Below, in pieces: positions 1-9,381 of a stretch of 64,000 nt of DNA. Source of the stretch: Olsenella uli (GTDB lineage Bacteria > Actinomycetota > Coriobacteriia > Coriobacteriales > Atopobiaceae); contig NZ_CAAKON010000009.1 of the NCBI RefSeq assembly GCF_901212655.1, positions 1 through 64,000 of the forward strand. The letters are read 5' to 3'. How positions within the stretch are numbered: position 1 is the stretch's first letter; the number at the start of each line of letters is the position of its first letter. The translations under genes were made by a program, and so were the position numbers. The notes below the pieces were generated by a model that was not told the DNA's origin, did no database searches, and saw only the letters and a list, made by a program, of their open reading frames with translations.

Positions 1-860
1 TTGGCCATGGAGGCCCCGAGGGACTCCTGCGCGTGTGTGGCCTTGAGCATCTTGGCCACCCTCTCGCGCTTCTGCCTGGGGACCTTGCCGAACGCGTTGC
101 GGTGGAGGCGGACGGTGCGGCGCTGGTGCCTGGCCTGCGGGAACGCCTCCCCGAGCGCGCCGGGCATGCCTGGGGACTTGTCGCCGGTCGCCATGCGGAC
201 GCCCGATGGGCCACGCCCGCGCAGCCGCGGCGGGAACTCCCTCCACGAGTCCTTGGACTCGGCGAGGCCCCCGGAGCGGCCGATGGCCTCGCGGACGCCC
301 TCGCCGCTCACGCCGGTGGCGACCATGACCGACGCGTTCTCGCAGGCGCCGCCCCGGCCGCGCTTGAGGTGCGCGCCGCCGGCGGACACGTGGGGGCACT
401 CGCCCCCGGGCGGCCGGTTCCCCCATTCCTCGACCGAGGCGAACGCCTTGTCGTCGGGGTTGGAGACGGTGCCGGCCGACACGCCCGCGCCCCACGGCAT
501 CTGGCTTACGCCCTCGATGCGCCGGGTGGACGCGCCGGCGAGGCACGTCCCGACGACGGCCCCCTCGACGCCGGCCTCGCGCCTGCGGCATCGCTCGGTC
601 ACCGCGGTCTGGAACGTGGCGCCGCGCAGCCTCGGCACGTCAGGCTCCGCCTCGCCCGCCGACGTGACGGGCCTTCGCTTGTGGTGGCCCGACCGGTACG
701 CCTCGCGCCCTGCCGCGCGCTCGCAGCGCCCGGCGTTCACCGATTCGTCGGCCTCCTCCCCGAGGAGCTGGCCGATGACGTCGCGCACGGTGTTTTTGGC
801 GGGCTCCTCGATGTCGAGGCGCAGCGACTCCTCGTTAATTGATCCGATTGGTTCGGACAT
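1..860 (-). mobile_element. IS256-family (mutator) transposase, N-terminal part, probably inactive
   Basis: Reading leftwards from an ATG at 860, one frame stays open for 286 codons and runs off the window edge. It follows the IS256 pattern: a Lys/Arg-rich 'R.GHHKRR' stretch, 'TAVTERCRRRE', 'VEEWGNRP', 'HLKRGRGG', 'GDKSPGM' and 'MLKATHAQES'. Residues normally conserved in this family are replaced. The motif usually YLDG (first catalytic Asp) reads SAGG, and the usual QRCTVHFYRN reads QRRTVRLHRN. There are no stops, so decay is by substitution only. I infer a dead or dying element. The element end probably lies near 960-975, where TTGACAG-like terminal sequence occurs, but I could not match it to a second end because that is outside the window. 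Confidence 0.75.
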
Positions 861-987
861 GGCTCCAGCCTTTCTCGGTCTTCTTCTGTTTGGTCGCAAA
901 GAATCATGCCGATGGCTGGTGACCATGTCTTTTGCTTTCCTGGATGTACTCAGCTGTCAATTTGCGAAAGAAATTAAACGTGACCTC

Positions 988-1323
988 GTGACGTTGGGCT
1001 TTGCGCTTGGGTGCTCGGAGTTCATCATGCTGGGCGTGGAGCCCGACATGGCCAACGTCCTTGGCGCGCCGCTCTCTGCCGTGGACGACCTCGTGGGCCG
1101 CTTTGCGTTCGTCTATGCCATCTGCACGCCGGTACTTGGGCTCACCACGGGCCACTTCCGTCGCTTCTCGCTGCTCATCGCCTATCTCATGGTGTTCAAC
1201 CTGGGCAACCTTCTGGCTGGCGTGGCGGCGAGCGCGTTTCTCACCGCTGTGGGCGTGGCCACGATCATCTCCAACCTCTCGAGCGGCGTTATCGCCTCGC
1301 GCTTTGGCATGGAGAGCCTCGCT
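988..1323 (+). pseudogene. MFS transporter remnant (TM1-3 joined to a TM7-8-like piece)
   Basis: From a GTG at 988 the frame reads like the start of an AraJ/DHA1-type major facilitator: 'LGFALGCSEFIMLGV' (TM1), 'AFVYAICTPVLGLTTGHFRR' (TM2 with the loop 2-3 motif) and 'LLIAYLMVFNLGNLLAGV' (TM3). Around 1225-1236 it jumps to 'ISNLSSGVIASRFGM', which resembles the TM7-8 region of these transporters, so TM4-6 are missing. It then runs in frame into an FKBP tail. The IS256 fragment lies directly upstream and may have disrupted the 5' end. A MFS C-terminal remnant lies at 9602-9860 and could be the rest of the same ancestral gene. Confidence 0.6.
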
Positions 1324-1479
1324 GCCGGTGACAAGGTGGCCCTGCGCGGGCCTGCCGGCCAGCCCACCCCGGCCACCGTTGTGCCCGTGGCGCCGTCCAA
1401 GATCGTGGCCGACGCTGACCACGAGCTCGCCGGTAAGGCGCTCAACTTCGAGACCGAGCTCGTCGAGGTCGAAGGCTAG
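1324..1479 (+). pseudogene. FKBP peptidyl-prolyl isomerase, C-terminal remnant
   Basis: The last 51 codons of the open frame begin 'GDKVALRGPAGQPTPATV' and end 'HELAGKALNFETELVEVEG'. They align without gaps to the C-terminus of the intact FKBP at 13241-13663 ('GDKVALRGPMGQPVPVTV', 'HEMAGKALNFEIELVSVED'). The N-terminal FKBP domain is missing, so this is a truncated duplicate fused in frame behind the MFS remnant. A 163-residue fusion could be translated from 988, but no function is expected. An (also damaged) copy of the DedA gene that neighbours the intact FKBP lies at 5243-5881. Confidence 0.75.
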
Positions 1480-1874
1480 TCCTGACGTAGTACCCGTCTG
1501 AGCCTGCTCGCCCGGGCGGGCAATCGGCCCAAGCGCCTTGTCAGCCCAGGCGAGCCATGGCGCCCGCCCGGCTGCCATCCAGCGATGCTCGCGTCGCGTT
1601 GCTCCAAAGCAGACTATAGTCCCCGTCACGGCGTAAACGTTGTGATGGCTACCATAGCCGGCGTGAAGCATATGTATATACCCCCATGGGCATTAATTCG
1701 CGTTTCAGATAGTTTTTAGTCGAATATGGCTCTCTAGGGGTAAAAAATAGAACAAAAAGACTGCCATAAAGAACACGGAAGCTCCTTGGTGGCATGATGC
1801 CTGCTGTACAAAGCTATCGGTAGACCAACATGCTGCCGATATGCGCAGGCCATCTTTTTGCATCAGGAGTGACC
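1480..1874. other. Intergenic region, AT-rich second half
   Basis: No gene is supported here. The first half is GC-rich like its surroundings. From about 1615 to 1800 it becomes AT-rich, with runs such as TATGTATATA and TAGTTTTTAG, and it presumably carries the promoter of the ABC importer operon that starts at 1875. I looked for a DtxR/Fur-type palindrome or a cobalamin riboswitch and saw neither. Confidence 0.5.
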
Positions 1875-3005
1875 ATGAACCAGCACGCTCGTTCCAACGC
1901 ATCGAACTCCATTAGCCGCCGCAGCTTTATTGGCGGCGCGGCAGCCCTCGTGGGCATGTTTGGCATCGGCGGCCTTGCCGGCTGCGGTGGCCAGCAGGCT
2001 CCCGCGGCTGCGACCACCGAGGCGGCTGCCACGACCGCGAGCACCTCGGGTGTTGATGAGGTCCTCGACGCGGCGTCGCTCAAGCGCATCGGCGGCAAGA
2101 CCACCTACCCGTTCACCTACACCACGTACAACTACAACCGTGAGCCGGTCGAGGTCACCATCGACAAGGCCCCCGAGCGCGTGATGGCCGTGCAGCAGAA
2201 CAACATCGAGACGATGCTGGCCCTCGGCCTCAAGGACAAGATCGTCATGGCCTACGGCCTGGACGACCCCTCTGCCCTGGGAGATCTCAAGGCCGACTTC
2301 GACCAGATCCCGTTCCAGGACGGTCAGCCTAGCAAGGAGGACGTCATCGGCGTCAACCCCGACTTCATCACGGCGTGGTACAGCACCTTTGCCGATGACT
2401 TCCTGGGCGATGTCGACTTCTGGCACAACCGCAGCTGCGGTACCTACATGTCGCGCAACAGCGCCTGCCGCGGCAAGACGGGCACCTACCACCAGACCAT
2501 CTACGATGAGTTCCAGGACATCCTGCTGCTCGGTCAGGTCTTTGACAAGCAGGACGAGGCACAGGCGCTCGTCGACAAGATGCTCGACGAGGTCAAGAAG
2601 GTCCAGGACTACGCTAAGGCGCAGAACAACCACCCCACGGTGGCCGTGCTCGAGAACGAGGACGACAGCTACCGCGTCTACAGTGAGCTGACGCTTGGCG
2701 GCAACGTGGCCGAGGAGGCTGGCGCCACCCTGGCTGTGGGCAAGGGCGCGAGCACCGCGAACATCAGCGCCGAGGACCTGCTCGCTGCCAACCCCGACGC
2801 CGTGTTCATGGTGTGGTATGACGGCTTCCGCGACGCCACCAACTGTGTGACCGACATTACGGAGAACGACAAGTTCAAGAGCCTTGACGCCGTGAAGAAC
2901 AATAAGGTGTTCCCCGTGGCGCTCACGGGCATCTACTGCAGCGGCCTGCACACCATCGACGGCCTGCGCGACTTCTACCAAGCGCTCTACCCTGATATGA
3001 AGTAA
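1875..3005 (+). CDS. Iron/siderophore-type ABC transporter substrate-binding lipoprotein
   Basis: This 376-residue protein captures a metal chelate outside the cell for the permease and ATPase encoded next. The N-terminus has a twin-arginine-like 'SRRSFIGG' segment, a hydrophobic stretch and a lipobox 'LAGC', so it is probably an exported lipoprotein. Fe/B12 periplasmic-binding signatures follow: 'APERVMAVQQNNIETMLALG' and, later, 'NPDAVFMVWYDGF'. The ATG at 1875 is preferred because AGGAG lies 7 bases upstream and the signal peptide starts there; an in-frame start at 1830 has no ribosome-binding site. The ligand (ferric siderophore, heme or cobalamin) cannot be decided from sequence. It is the first gene of the 1875-5107 operon. 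Confidence 0.85.
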   Translation: MNQHARSNASNSISRRSFIGGAAALVGMFGIGGLAGCGGQQAPAAATTEAAATTASTSGVDEVLDAASLKRIGGKTTYPFTYTTYNYNREPVEVTIDKAPERVMAVQQNNIETMLALGLKDKIVMAYGLDDPSALGDLKADFDQIPFQDGQPSKEDVIGVNPDFITAWYSTFADDFLGDVDFWHNRSCGTYMSRNSACRGKTGTYHQTIYDEFQDILLLGQVFDKQDEAQALVDKMLDEVKKVQDYAKAQNNHPTVAVLENEDDSYRVYSELTLGGNVAEEAGATLAVGKGASTANISAEDLLAANPDAVFMVWYDGFRDATNCVTDITENDKFKSLDAVKNNKVFPVALTGIYCSGLHTIDGLRDFYQALYPDMK

Positions 3006-3028
3006 GGATTATCACCATCTGCACGCCG

Positions 3029-3064
3029 GCGAGCGTGGGCGCCCCAAGGGATGCCCACGCTCGC
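3029..3064 (+). terminator. Hairpin between binding-protein and permease genes
   Basis: Perfect 12-bp arms GCGAGCGTGGGC (3029-3040) and GCCCACGCTCGC (3053-3064) enclose a 12-base loop. Only a short T run follows. It probably stabilises or partly terminates the message after the binding-protein gene, giving more binding protein than permease. It also overlaps the upstream ATG candidate of the permease at 3051. Confidence 0.7.
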
Positions 3065-3092
3065 TTTGCGTGCCTTCGGTTTGGATACGACC

Positions 3093-4168
3093 ATGGACTT
3101 GAAGAACGGAGTGGTTCGCGGTAAGCAGGTGTGGTGGGTGGCTGCCGTGGTGCTCCTCGCATTGCTCATCCTGTCGCTGCTGTGGGCCGTGACCATCGGT
3201 TCGGTTGGCCTGTCGGTGGGCGACGTCTACCGTGTGATCGCCTACCACCTGTTTGGCATTGGTGATTCGAGCCTGTACGGCGATGGAACCACCATGGGCG
3301 ACATCGTGTGGCAGGTTCGCCTCCCGCGCCTTGTCCTGGCGATCGCCATTGGCATAGCGCTTGCCGTGGTGGGCTGTGTCATGCAGGCCGTGGTGAAGAA
3401 CCCGCTTGCCGACCCCTACATCCTTGGCGTCTCCTCTGGCGCCGAGCTTGGTGCCACGCTCGCGATCCTTCTGGGTGTGGGCGCCGCGTTCGGTGATGGC
3501 TACGAGGGGATCATGGCGTTCCTCGGCGCATTCCTCGCGTCGATGGCCGTGGTGGGCATGGCCAACGTGGGCGGACGCTCGAGCAGCATCAAGCTCGTAC
3601 TCGCTGGCACGGCCCTCTCAGCCATCTGCGGCGCCGTGTCGAACTTCCTACTGTTCGTGGTCAACAAGAACAGTGACGCCGTGGCCGCCGTGGTGCGTTG
3701 GACGATGGGCAGCCTCGCGGGTGCCGAGTGGGGCACCAACCAGCTCGTCCTCGCCATCGCCCTCGTGGGCGCCGTGTTCTTCTGGTCGCAGTACCGCGCG
3801 CTCAACATGATGCTACTCGGAGACGAGACGGCCGTGACGCTGGGTACCGACCTTTCGCGTCGGCGCATCGTCTACCTTGCGGTGGCCTCGCTGCTCGTGG
3901 GCTTCGCCGTGTATGCCGCCGGCATCATTGGCTTCGTGGGTCTCGTGGTGCCGCACATCGTGCGCATCCTGTTTGGCACCGACCACAAGAAGCTCATTCC
4001 CCTCGCTGCCCTCGTGGGAGCCATCTTCCTGCTGTGGGCAGACGTGCTGTGCCGCGTGGTCATTCCCCAGCACGAGATTCCCATCGGTATCCTCACGGCC
4101 TTCGTGGGTGCGCCGGCGTTCGTGTACCTGATGCTGAGGCGCACGTATGGCTTTGGGGGTGGCGAGTG

Positions 4169-4169
<1 letters not shown>
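3093..4169 (+). CDS. FecCD-family ABC transporter permease (iron chelate import)
   Basis: This 358-residue, very hydrophobic protein has the FecCD/BtuC pattern: 'IVWQVRLPRLVLAIAIG', then 'GCVMQAVVKNPLADPYILG', and 'GIIGFVGLVVPHIVRILFG' near the C-terminus, where the coupling helix contacts the ATPase. About ten membrane segments are expected, and the length is normal for the family. I chose the ATG at 3093 because the earlier in-frame ATG at 3051 lies inside the stem-loop at 3029-3064. Its TGA overlaps the start of the ATPase gene (TGATG at 4167), which indicates coupled translation. Confidence 0.9.
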
Positions 4170-5107
<938 letters not shown>

Positions 5108-5160
5108 TCCCGAGGTGCTATAGCTCCAGCAACCTCGCACATCTTTGGGAGGCGCGCTTC

Positions 5161-5209
5161 AAGCAAGACGCCTCACTCCGTGAGCTTTATGGGAGGGGGC
5201 GTCTTGCTT
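5161..5209. terminator. Bidirectional terminator between ABC operon and dedA remnant
   Basis: Perfect 12-bp arms AAGCAAGACGCC (5161-5172) and GGCGTCTTGCTT (5198-5209) enclose a 25-base loop that itself contains a small CTCAC/GTGAG hairpin. It lies between convergent genes and can serve both. Confidence 0.75.
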
Positions 5210-5242
5210 TGCCAGTGCCTGATTCTCGTGCCTGGCTTTTGC

Positions 5243-5881
5243 CTACGCTTGGCTCTTACGCTCGCGGAGTTTGGGGACGATGCGCTTGACGATCCAGAGC
5301 ACGGCGGCTACCAGCACGGTCGCGATGATCACGCACTTCATGATGTTCGAGATCCACTCGGCGTCTGCGGTGACACTCTGCCAGGCCGAGCCGGCGCCGT
5401 AGCCTAGGGTGCACAGCACGCTGTTCCACACGGTCGATCCCGCGAAGGTGTAGAGCGCGAACGTGGCCACGTTCATCTTGGTCGTGCCGGCCGGTATTGA
5501 GATGAGGCTGCGTACCACCGGGATACAGCGGCATATGAGTACCGTGACCTGGCCCGTGCGACCGAACCAAACGATGGCGCTCGAGATGTCGTCACCCTTG
5601 AAGCCCAGAAGGCGCATGGGTTTAGTGTCGAAAAAGGCCATGAGGCGCTCGCGGGAGGGCAACCGACCCACGCCGTAGAGGATGAACGCGCCCGCAACCG
5701 ACCCTATGGTGGCGGCGATGATGACGCCGGGCGGCTGCATGTCGCTTTAGTGCACGAAGAAGCCGCCCATGGGCAGGATGAGCTCGCTGGGGATGGGCGG
5801 AAACACGTTCTCGAGGAGAATCAGCGCCGACACGGCGAAGTAGCCAAACTGGTCGATGAAGCTGAAGAAGGCGTCTTCCAT
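5243..5881 (-). pseudogene. DedA-family membrane protein interrupted by an in-frame TAA
   Basis: The reading frame starts at ATG 5881 ('MEDAFFSFIDQFGYFAVSA'), runs through 'NVFPPIPSELILPMGGFFVH', meets TAA at 5747-5749 and continues in the same frame with 'PPGVIIAATIGSVAGAFILY' to the normal C-terminus at 5243. The intact paralogue at 13813-14445 has Glu (GAG) at the stop position and no length difference, so a single nonsense change explains the break. DedA proteins are polyprenyl-phosphate/phospholipid scramblase-type proteins. The downstream part could start at an internal ATG (5740), but half a DedA protein is unlikely to work. Confidence 0.85.
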
Positions 5882-6011
5882 GCGTTCCCTGATGTCGGTG
5901 GGTGCAGGCTGGGCACTGGTGCCCATGTTGCCTGTCGGGCTCTGGCGTCCGTGCCGCCTGCCGGGTGCTGGCGCCCGCGTCTCCCGTGGCGCACGGGTGC
6001 CCGATGCTGCC

Positions 6012-6302
6012 GGCACGCGCACCGTCTTCGGTCTTAACGACCTCACACGCGGCCGCACCGTGGCTCGCAACGGGGGCGCGAGCCTGGAGAAGGCGCGCCG
6101 CCGCGGTTTCCTCGAGTACGTCGAGGGCCCGGCGACCGGCTTTGCCCCCGGCTGGGACGAGGGCGCCGCGGGCGGCGAGGCCGACGAGGAGACTGGCGCC
6201 GCGGACGCCTCGCAGCCCGCCACGGCTTGCTCCTGCGCGAGCTCCGTGGACGCCTCGAATTCCGCTACGGTCTGCCCCTGCGACGCGACCAAGGAGGCGT
6301 AA
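6012..6302 (+). pseudogene. ureB: Urease beta subunit (ureB) C-terminal remnant
   Basis: In the frame ending TAA at 6302, the string '[13 protein letters not shown]' matches the conserved UreB ending (R-V-[YF]-G-[LF]-N-x-L). It is followed by a long acidic, Ala/Ser/Cys-rich tail. Upstream sequence no longer reads as UreB, so the N-terminal core is gone. It ends 4 bases before the ureC remnant, as expected for a ureB-ureC junction. Identification rests on one short motif and the gene order. Confidence 0.55.
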
Positions 6303-6306
6303 GGCC

Positions 6307-6674
6307 ATGTCCTTCGAGATCTCTCGCGACAAGTATGCCGCGATGTATGGCCCCACCACGGGCGACAAGATACGCTTGGCCGACACCGACCTCGTGATCG
6401 AGGTCGAGCGCGACCTCACCTGCTATGGCTACGAGGCCAAGTTCGGCGGCGGCAAGACCCTGAGCGACGGCATGGGCCAGAACGTCAAGGGCACCAGCAC
6501 CAACGGCGTGCTGGACCTCGTGATCGCCAACGCGCTCATCCTCGACTACACCGGCATCTACAAGGCTGACATCGGCATCCGCGGTGGCTACATCGTGGCA
6601 TCGGCCACGCCGGCAACCCCGACACCATGAACGGCGTGGCCCCAGGCATGACCGTGGGCGCGGGCACCGAGGCG
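6307..6674 (+). pseudogene. ureC: Urease alpha subunit (ureC) N-terminal remnant with frameshift
   Basis: From ATG 6307 (AAGGAGG upstream) the sequence is plainly UreC: '[20 protein letters not shown]', '[19 protein letters not shown]', '[17 protein letters not shown]'. At about 6596-6598 one G is missing from a GGG run. Restoring it gives '[13 protein letters not shown]' and 'MTVGAGTEA', which continues UreC in the +1 frame. UreC then stops after about 122 of some 570 residues and is joined directly to UreF sequence. The nickel-binding residues and active site, which lie further on, are all deleted. Confidence 0.9.
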
Positions 6675-7520
6675 CGCGCTGCCGAGGTGCTCCTTCTTCA
6701 AATCTGCGACTCCGTCTTTCCCATAGGGGCCTATTCGCACTCCTATGGCCTGGAGACCTACATCCAGCTGGGCCTCGTCCACGACGAGGCCACGGCCTGG
6801 CAGTTTGTGGAGCGCCAGATTCGCTTCCCGCTCACCTACACGGAGCTTTTGGGCATGCGCCTTGCCTTCGATGCTGCGCAAGCCGGTGACCTCGGGCGCA
6901 TTGCCCTCGAGGAGGCCTGCATGGCGGCCTCCAAGGTGCCGGATGAGACCCGCACGGCCTCGCAGAAGATGGCCGCGCGCTTCTGCAAGACGGCCGCCGG
7001 CTTCCTCGAGGGCGAGGCCGCCAAGCGCTTCTCTGCTTATGTGGCGGGGAAGGAGGTCGCGTCGGACGATTATGCCGATGCGGTTGCTTCGTCTATGCGT
7101 GGAGGCATCGTCTCTCCTTCGGGTGGCGCGATTGGCGTTGCTGTGCCCGAGCGTAAAGGCCTTGCTTTTTTTGAGGGTGGTGCGGCCGGTGCCCCTTGTG
7201 CTCGGCCCGTTAGACGCCCCGTCCACATGGTCAACGCCGCTTACGGCGTCTTTGCCGCGCTTGCGGGCGTCGACGAGGTTGAGCTCCTGCGCCGCTACCT
7301 CTACAGCCAGGTCTCCGCGATGGTGACCAACTGCGTCAAGACCGTGCCGCTCTCGCAGACGGCCGGCCAGCGGCTCTTGTTCCGCTCGGCCGCACTGCAA
7401 GTCGAGGTCGTCGAGACCGCCCTCCATGCCAGCAAGGACCTCCTCGGCCTTTCCATGCCCGGCTTCGACGTCCGCTGCATCGAGCACGAGACCCTCTACT
7501 CGCGGCTGTACATGAGCTGA
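6627..7520 (+). CDS. ureF: Urease accessory protein UreF, fused to a short UreC remnant
   Basis: The open frame starts in the ureC remnant (ATG 6627 or 6648). From about 6675 it becomes UreF: '[20 protein letters not shown]', then '[20 protein letters not shown]' and a C-terminal '[19 protein letters not shown]'. UreF helps UreG and UreD load nickel into urease. The UreF part looks whole, with a low-complexity Gly/Ala/Pro insert around '[20 protein letters not shown]'. Since ureC, ureE, most of ureG and most of ureD are gone, it has no substrate here. I regard it as the least-decayed gene of a dead operon rather than a working one. Confidence 0.85.
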   Translation: MNGVAPGMTVGAGTEARAAEVLLLQICDSVFPIGAYSHSYGLETYIQLGLVHDEATAWQFVERQIRFPLTYTELLGMRLAFDAAQAGDLGRIALEEACMAASKVPDETRTASQKMAARFCKTAAGFLEGEAAKRFSAYVAGKEVASDDYADAVASSMRGGIVSPSGGAIGVAVPERKGLAFFEGGAAGAPCARPVRRPVHMVNAAYGVFAALAGVDEVELLRRYLYSQVSAMVTNCVKTVPLSQTAGQRLLFRSAALQVEVVETALHASKDLLGLSMPGFDVRCIEHETLYSRLYMS

Positions 7521-7576
7521 CGAGTTCGGCTTTCTCCCGTCGTCCCGTTCGCGGCCTCCCGTTCCGCATCCCCTCT

Positions 7577-7650
7577 CGCCGAGAGTAGTCATTACGCACG
7601 TTTTCACGGCTTGAAACGGTTCCAAATGTGCGTAATGACTACTCTCGGCG
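7577..7650. repeat. Perfect 23-bp inverted repeat
   Basis: Arms at 7577-7599 (begins CGCCGAGAGTAGTCATTACG) and 7628-7650 are exact reverse complements, with a 28-base loop containing GTTTT...GAAAC. It follows ureF by 56 bases and has no T tract. It could be a small MITE-like insertion, the scar of one, or a strong transcript-end hairpin. I saw no second copy in the window. Confidence 0.85.
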
Positions 7651-7653
7651 AAT

Positions 7654-7720
7654 CCGCGCTCCCTGCGACGTCCACTCCCCGCGCTCCCTGCGACGTCCGC
7701 TCCCCGCGCTCCCTGCGACG
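7654..7720. repeat. Short tandem repeat, 25-bp period, three copies
   Basis: The 17-base core CCGCGCTCCCTGCGACG occurs exactly at 7654, 7679 and 7704, with nearly identical 8-base spacers. A degraded fourth unit follows near 7740. It lies directly beside the 23-bp palindrome. No coding role is seen. Confidence 0.85.
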
Positions 7721-7772
7721 CCCGCTCCCGCGCGGCCTGTGGCTACGCCCGCTCCCTGCGTACCCTGGTCGG

Positions 7773-8348
7773 CTAGTAGCGCTGGTTCCCGCCGTGTTCA
7801 TCGGCAAACTCGCTGATGGGAATGTATCCGCGGTCGGTGAGCACCTCTATGACGAAGGTCTCGTCGCTCGTGCGCGACTTCCCGTGTGCGCCCTCGTAGG
7901 TTGCCTGCGTAATGCGCGTGGGGTATTCGCCCCCGTCGGCCACGATGTAGAGCTTGCCTATGAGGTCGGTCTGCCCGTCGAAGGGTGTGTAGGGCGAAAA
8001 CTCCCAGCGGGCGTCGAGGCCGAACCTCTCGTTCACTGCCTCGACGGCCGCGGCGCCCTGCTGTGCCTGCTCGGCCTCGTAGTTTGGGTTCACGGCGTAG
8101 ACGGCCACGCCGAGCAGCGCGCCAACGAGGCCCACGATTGCGAGAATCCCAGCGCGCTTGGTCTTTGCGTCCATGGCGAACCCGGGGTAGTCATGGCGAA
8201 GGGCGAACCAGCGGTCCTTGAACTTGAGCCCGTTCCAGACGGCGAGGAACAGGAAGATGCACGCGACGGTCACGATCGCGAAGCTCGTGGAACTCGTGTT
8301 GAGGTCGACGTAGATGGTGTTCATGTTGCCGCTCATCGAGTAATCCAT
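7773..8348 (-). CDS. Hypothetical membrane protein
   Basis: I do not recognise the family. The 191-residue product starts at ATG 8348 behind AGGGAGG. It has two predicted membrane helices, near residues 20-40 ('FAIVTVACIFLFLAVW') and 64-84 ('GILAIVGLVGALLGVAVYAV'). A soluble C-terminal domain of about 105 residues follows ('GQTDLIGKLYIVADGGEY', 'SDETFVIEVLTDRGYIPISE'). It lies antisense to the decayed urease operon, between ureF and ureG, so it was inserted there or became trapped there. Its own good Shine-Dalgarno and intact frame argue for a real gene. Confidence 0.7.
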   Translation of the reverse strand: MDYSMSGNMNTIYVDLNTSSTSFAIVTVACIFLFLAVWNGLKFKDRWFALRHDYPGFAMDAKTKRAGILAIVGLVGALLGVAVYAVNPNYEAEQAQQGAAAVEAVNERFGLDARWEFSPYTPFDGQTDLIGKLYIVADGGEYPTRITQATYEGAHGKSRTSDETFVIEVLTDRGYIPISEFADEHGGNQRY

Positions 8349-8444
8349 GCGGCCTCCCTGTAGCGGCTTGGTGCGTGCCCGCAATGATACGCCTAGGATT
8401 GCGGCGGCGATTGCGGTGTCCGGCCGTACGTGGAGGGACTGGCC

Positions 8445-8598
8445 GTGGCATACGTTCGCATCGGGGTTGCGGGGCCCGTGGGCTCGGGAAAGACGGCGCT
8501 CATCGAGGCGCTCACACGCAAGATGGCAGTCGACTATTCCATCGGCGTCGTTACGAATGACATCTATACCAAGGAAGACGCCGAGTTCCTCATACACC
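8445..8598 (+). pseudogene. ureG: Urease accessory GTPase UreG, 5' remnant
   Basis: A GTG at 8445 with GGAGGG 7 bases upstream opens '[20 protein letters not shown]', the UreG P-loop, followed by '[17 protein letters not shown]'. UreG then ends after about 50 of roughly 200 residues. The sequence continues, out of frame, directly into ureD sequence at 8599, so about 450 bases of ureG plus the ureG-ureD junction were deleted. Confidence 0.9.
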
Positions 8599-8970
8599 AT
8601 GCCGTTCAAGGTGATGCGTCCGTTCCCCGTGCGCAAGGGCGCCCTTACGCACGCGGGCGAGGGCGCGGATCCCATCCAGGTGATGGTGATGTCCACCTCA
8701 GCGGGCATCATGGCTGGCGATGACCAGCGCGTGGGCATTTCCGTGGGCGGGGGCGCTACCTTGCAGGTCACCACGCAGGCGTTCGAGAAAGTGCATCGCA
8801 TGGAGGGCGTGGGGTCGGCCCGCCGCACAATCCGCCTGGCCGTGGCAAGCGGTGGCTACCTCGACTACAGCCCCCGGCCTCAGATTCCCTTTGCCGGCTC
8901 GGCATATGCGGCGTCGACCGAAGTGGACCTTGTCGACGCAACGGCGCACCTTTCCTCCGCGGTGGTTTGC
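8599..8970 (+). pseudogene. ureD: Urease accessory protein UreD, N-terminal remnant
   Basis: From '[16 protein letters not shown]' through '[19 protein letters not shown]', 'LQVTTQAFEKVHRMEG' and 'GGYLDYSPRPQIPFAGSAY', this frame matches the first half of UreD/UreH. It fades after 'VDLVDATAHL' at about 8955, where the hypothetical gene on the other strand ends. There is no start in a suitable context, and the C-terminal half is missing. Confidence 0.85.
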
Positions 8971-8973
8971 GCC

Positions 8974-9381
8974 TTAGCGGTCGAGCTCCTTGCGCACTGT
9001 GACCCCGCGCGTAATCGAAGCGATGCAGGCCACCACTATCAAGCAGGCAATAGCCGGGATGGCGGCGGAGACCGCAGGCCCCAGAATTGCCCCCGCAATC
9101 GAGAACAGGATGCTCACGACGTTGATCTGCGTGTGGGGCCCGAGCCTGCTCGGAACGTTGGCGCCCTTGATGCCCTGCGCCGCAGCCAGGAGGGCCGCGA
9201 TGCCTGCCGCGATGAGCAGAATGTTCGCAAGCATGGCAAGCGTGGCGGCGTCCATGCCAAAGGCTTCCGCCTGGGCGTCGCCAGAAGAGACGATGCCGGC
9301 AATTCCCACGATGAGGGCGGCCACCATAAGGATGGCCTGGATAAAGCTGATGATTTTGAGTTGCTTGCGTGCTTGTGACAT
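8974..9381 (-). CDS. Hypothetical four-helix membrane protein
   Basis: The family is not recognised. The 135-residue, strongly hydrophobic protein has four predicted helices: 'IISFIQAILMVAALIVGIAG', 'ATLAMLANILLIAAGIAALL', 'INVVSILFSIAGAILGPAV' and 'IPAIACLIVVACIASI'. Its termini are basic. ATG 9381 follows GGGAGG. The 3' end abuts the ureD remnant on the opposite strand. A promoter-like GGGTATACCCTATAGG on the minus strand lies near 9430. Confidence 0.7.
   Translation of the reverse strand: MSQARKQLKIISFIQAILMVAALIVGIAGIVSSGDAQAEAFGMDAATLAMLANILLIAAGIAALLAAAQGIKGANVPSRLGPHTQINVVSILFSIAGAILGPAVSAAIPAIACLIVVACIASITRGVTVRKELDR

Noticed and set aside
1..987. Long plus-strand open frames over the first kilobase
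   Set aside because: They are antisense to the IS256 transposase; their arginine/proline-rich translations have no recognisable motif, whereas the minus strand matches a known family.
1863..2981. A 372-residue minus-strand frame over the binding-protein gene
   Set aside because: High GC keeps the opposite strand open. The plus strand has a ribosome-binding site, signal peptide and family motifs. The same reasoning removes many other long antisense frames, such as those over 15193-17013, 25201-27036 and 37948-39516.
3051..3092. Earlier ATG for the FecCD permease
   Set aside because: It lies inside a perfect 12-bp stem-loop and would add a non-membrane, unconserved leader.
5243..5881. Read-through or programmed frameshift making full DedA
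   Set aside because: The break is an ordinary TAA with no slippery sequence or recoding hairpin, and an intact paralogue exists.
6627..7520. A functional urease activation system
   Set aside because: ureC, ureG and ureD are truncated and no other nickel enzyme genes are in view.
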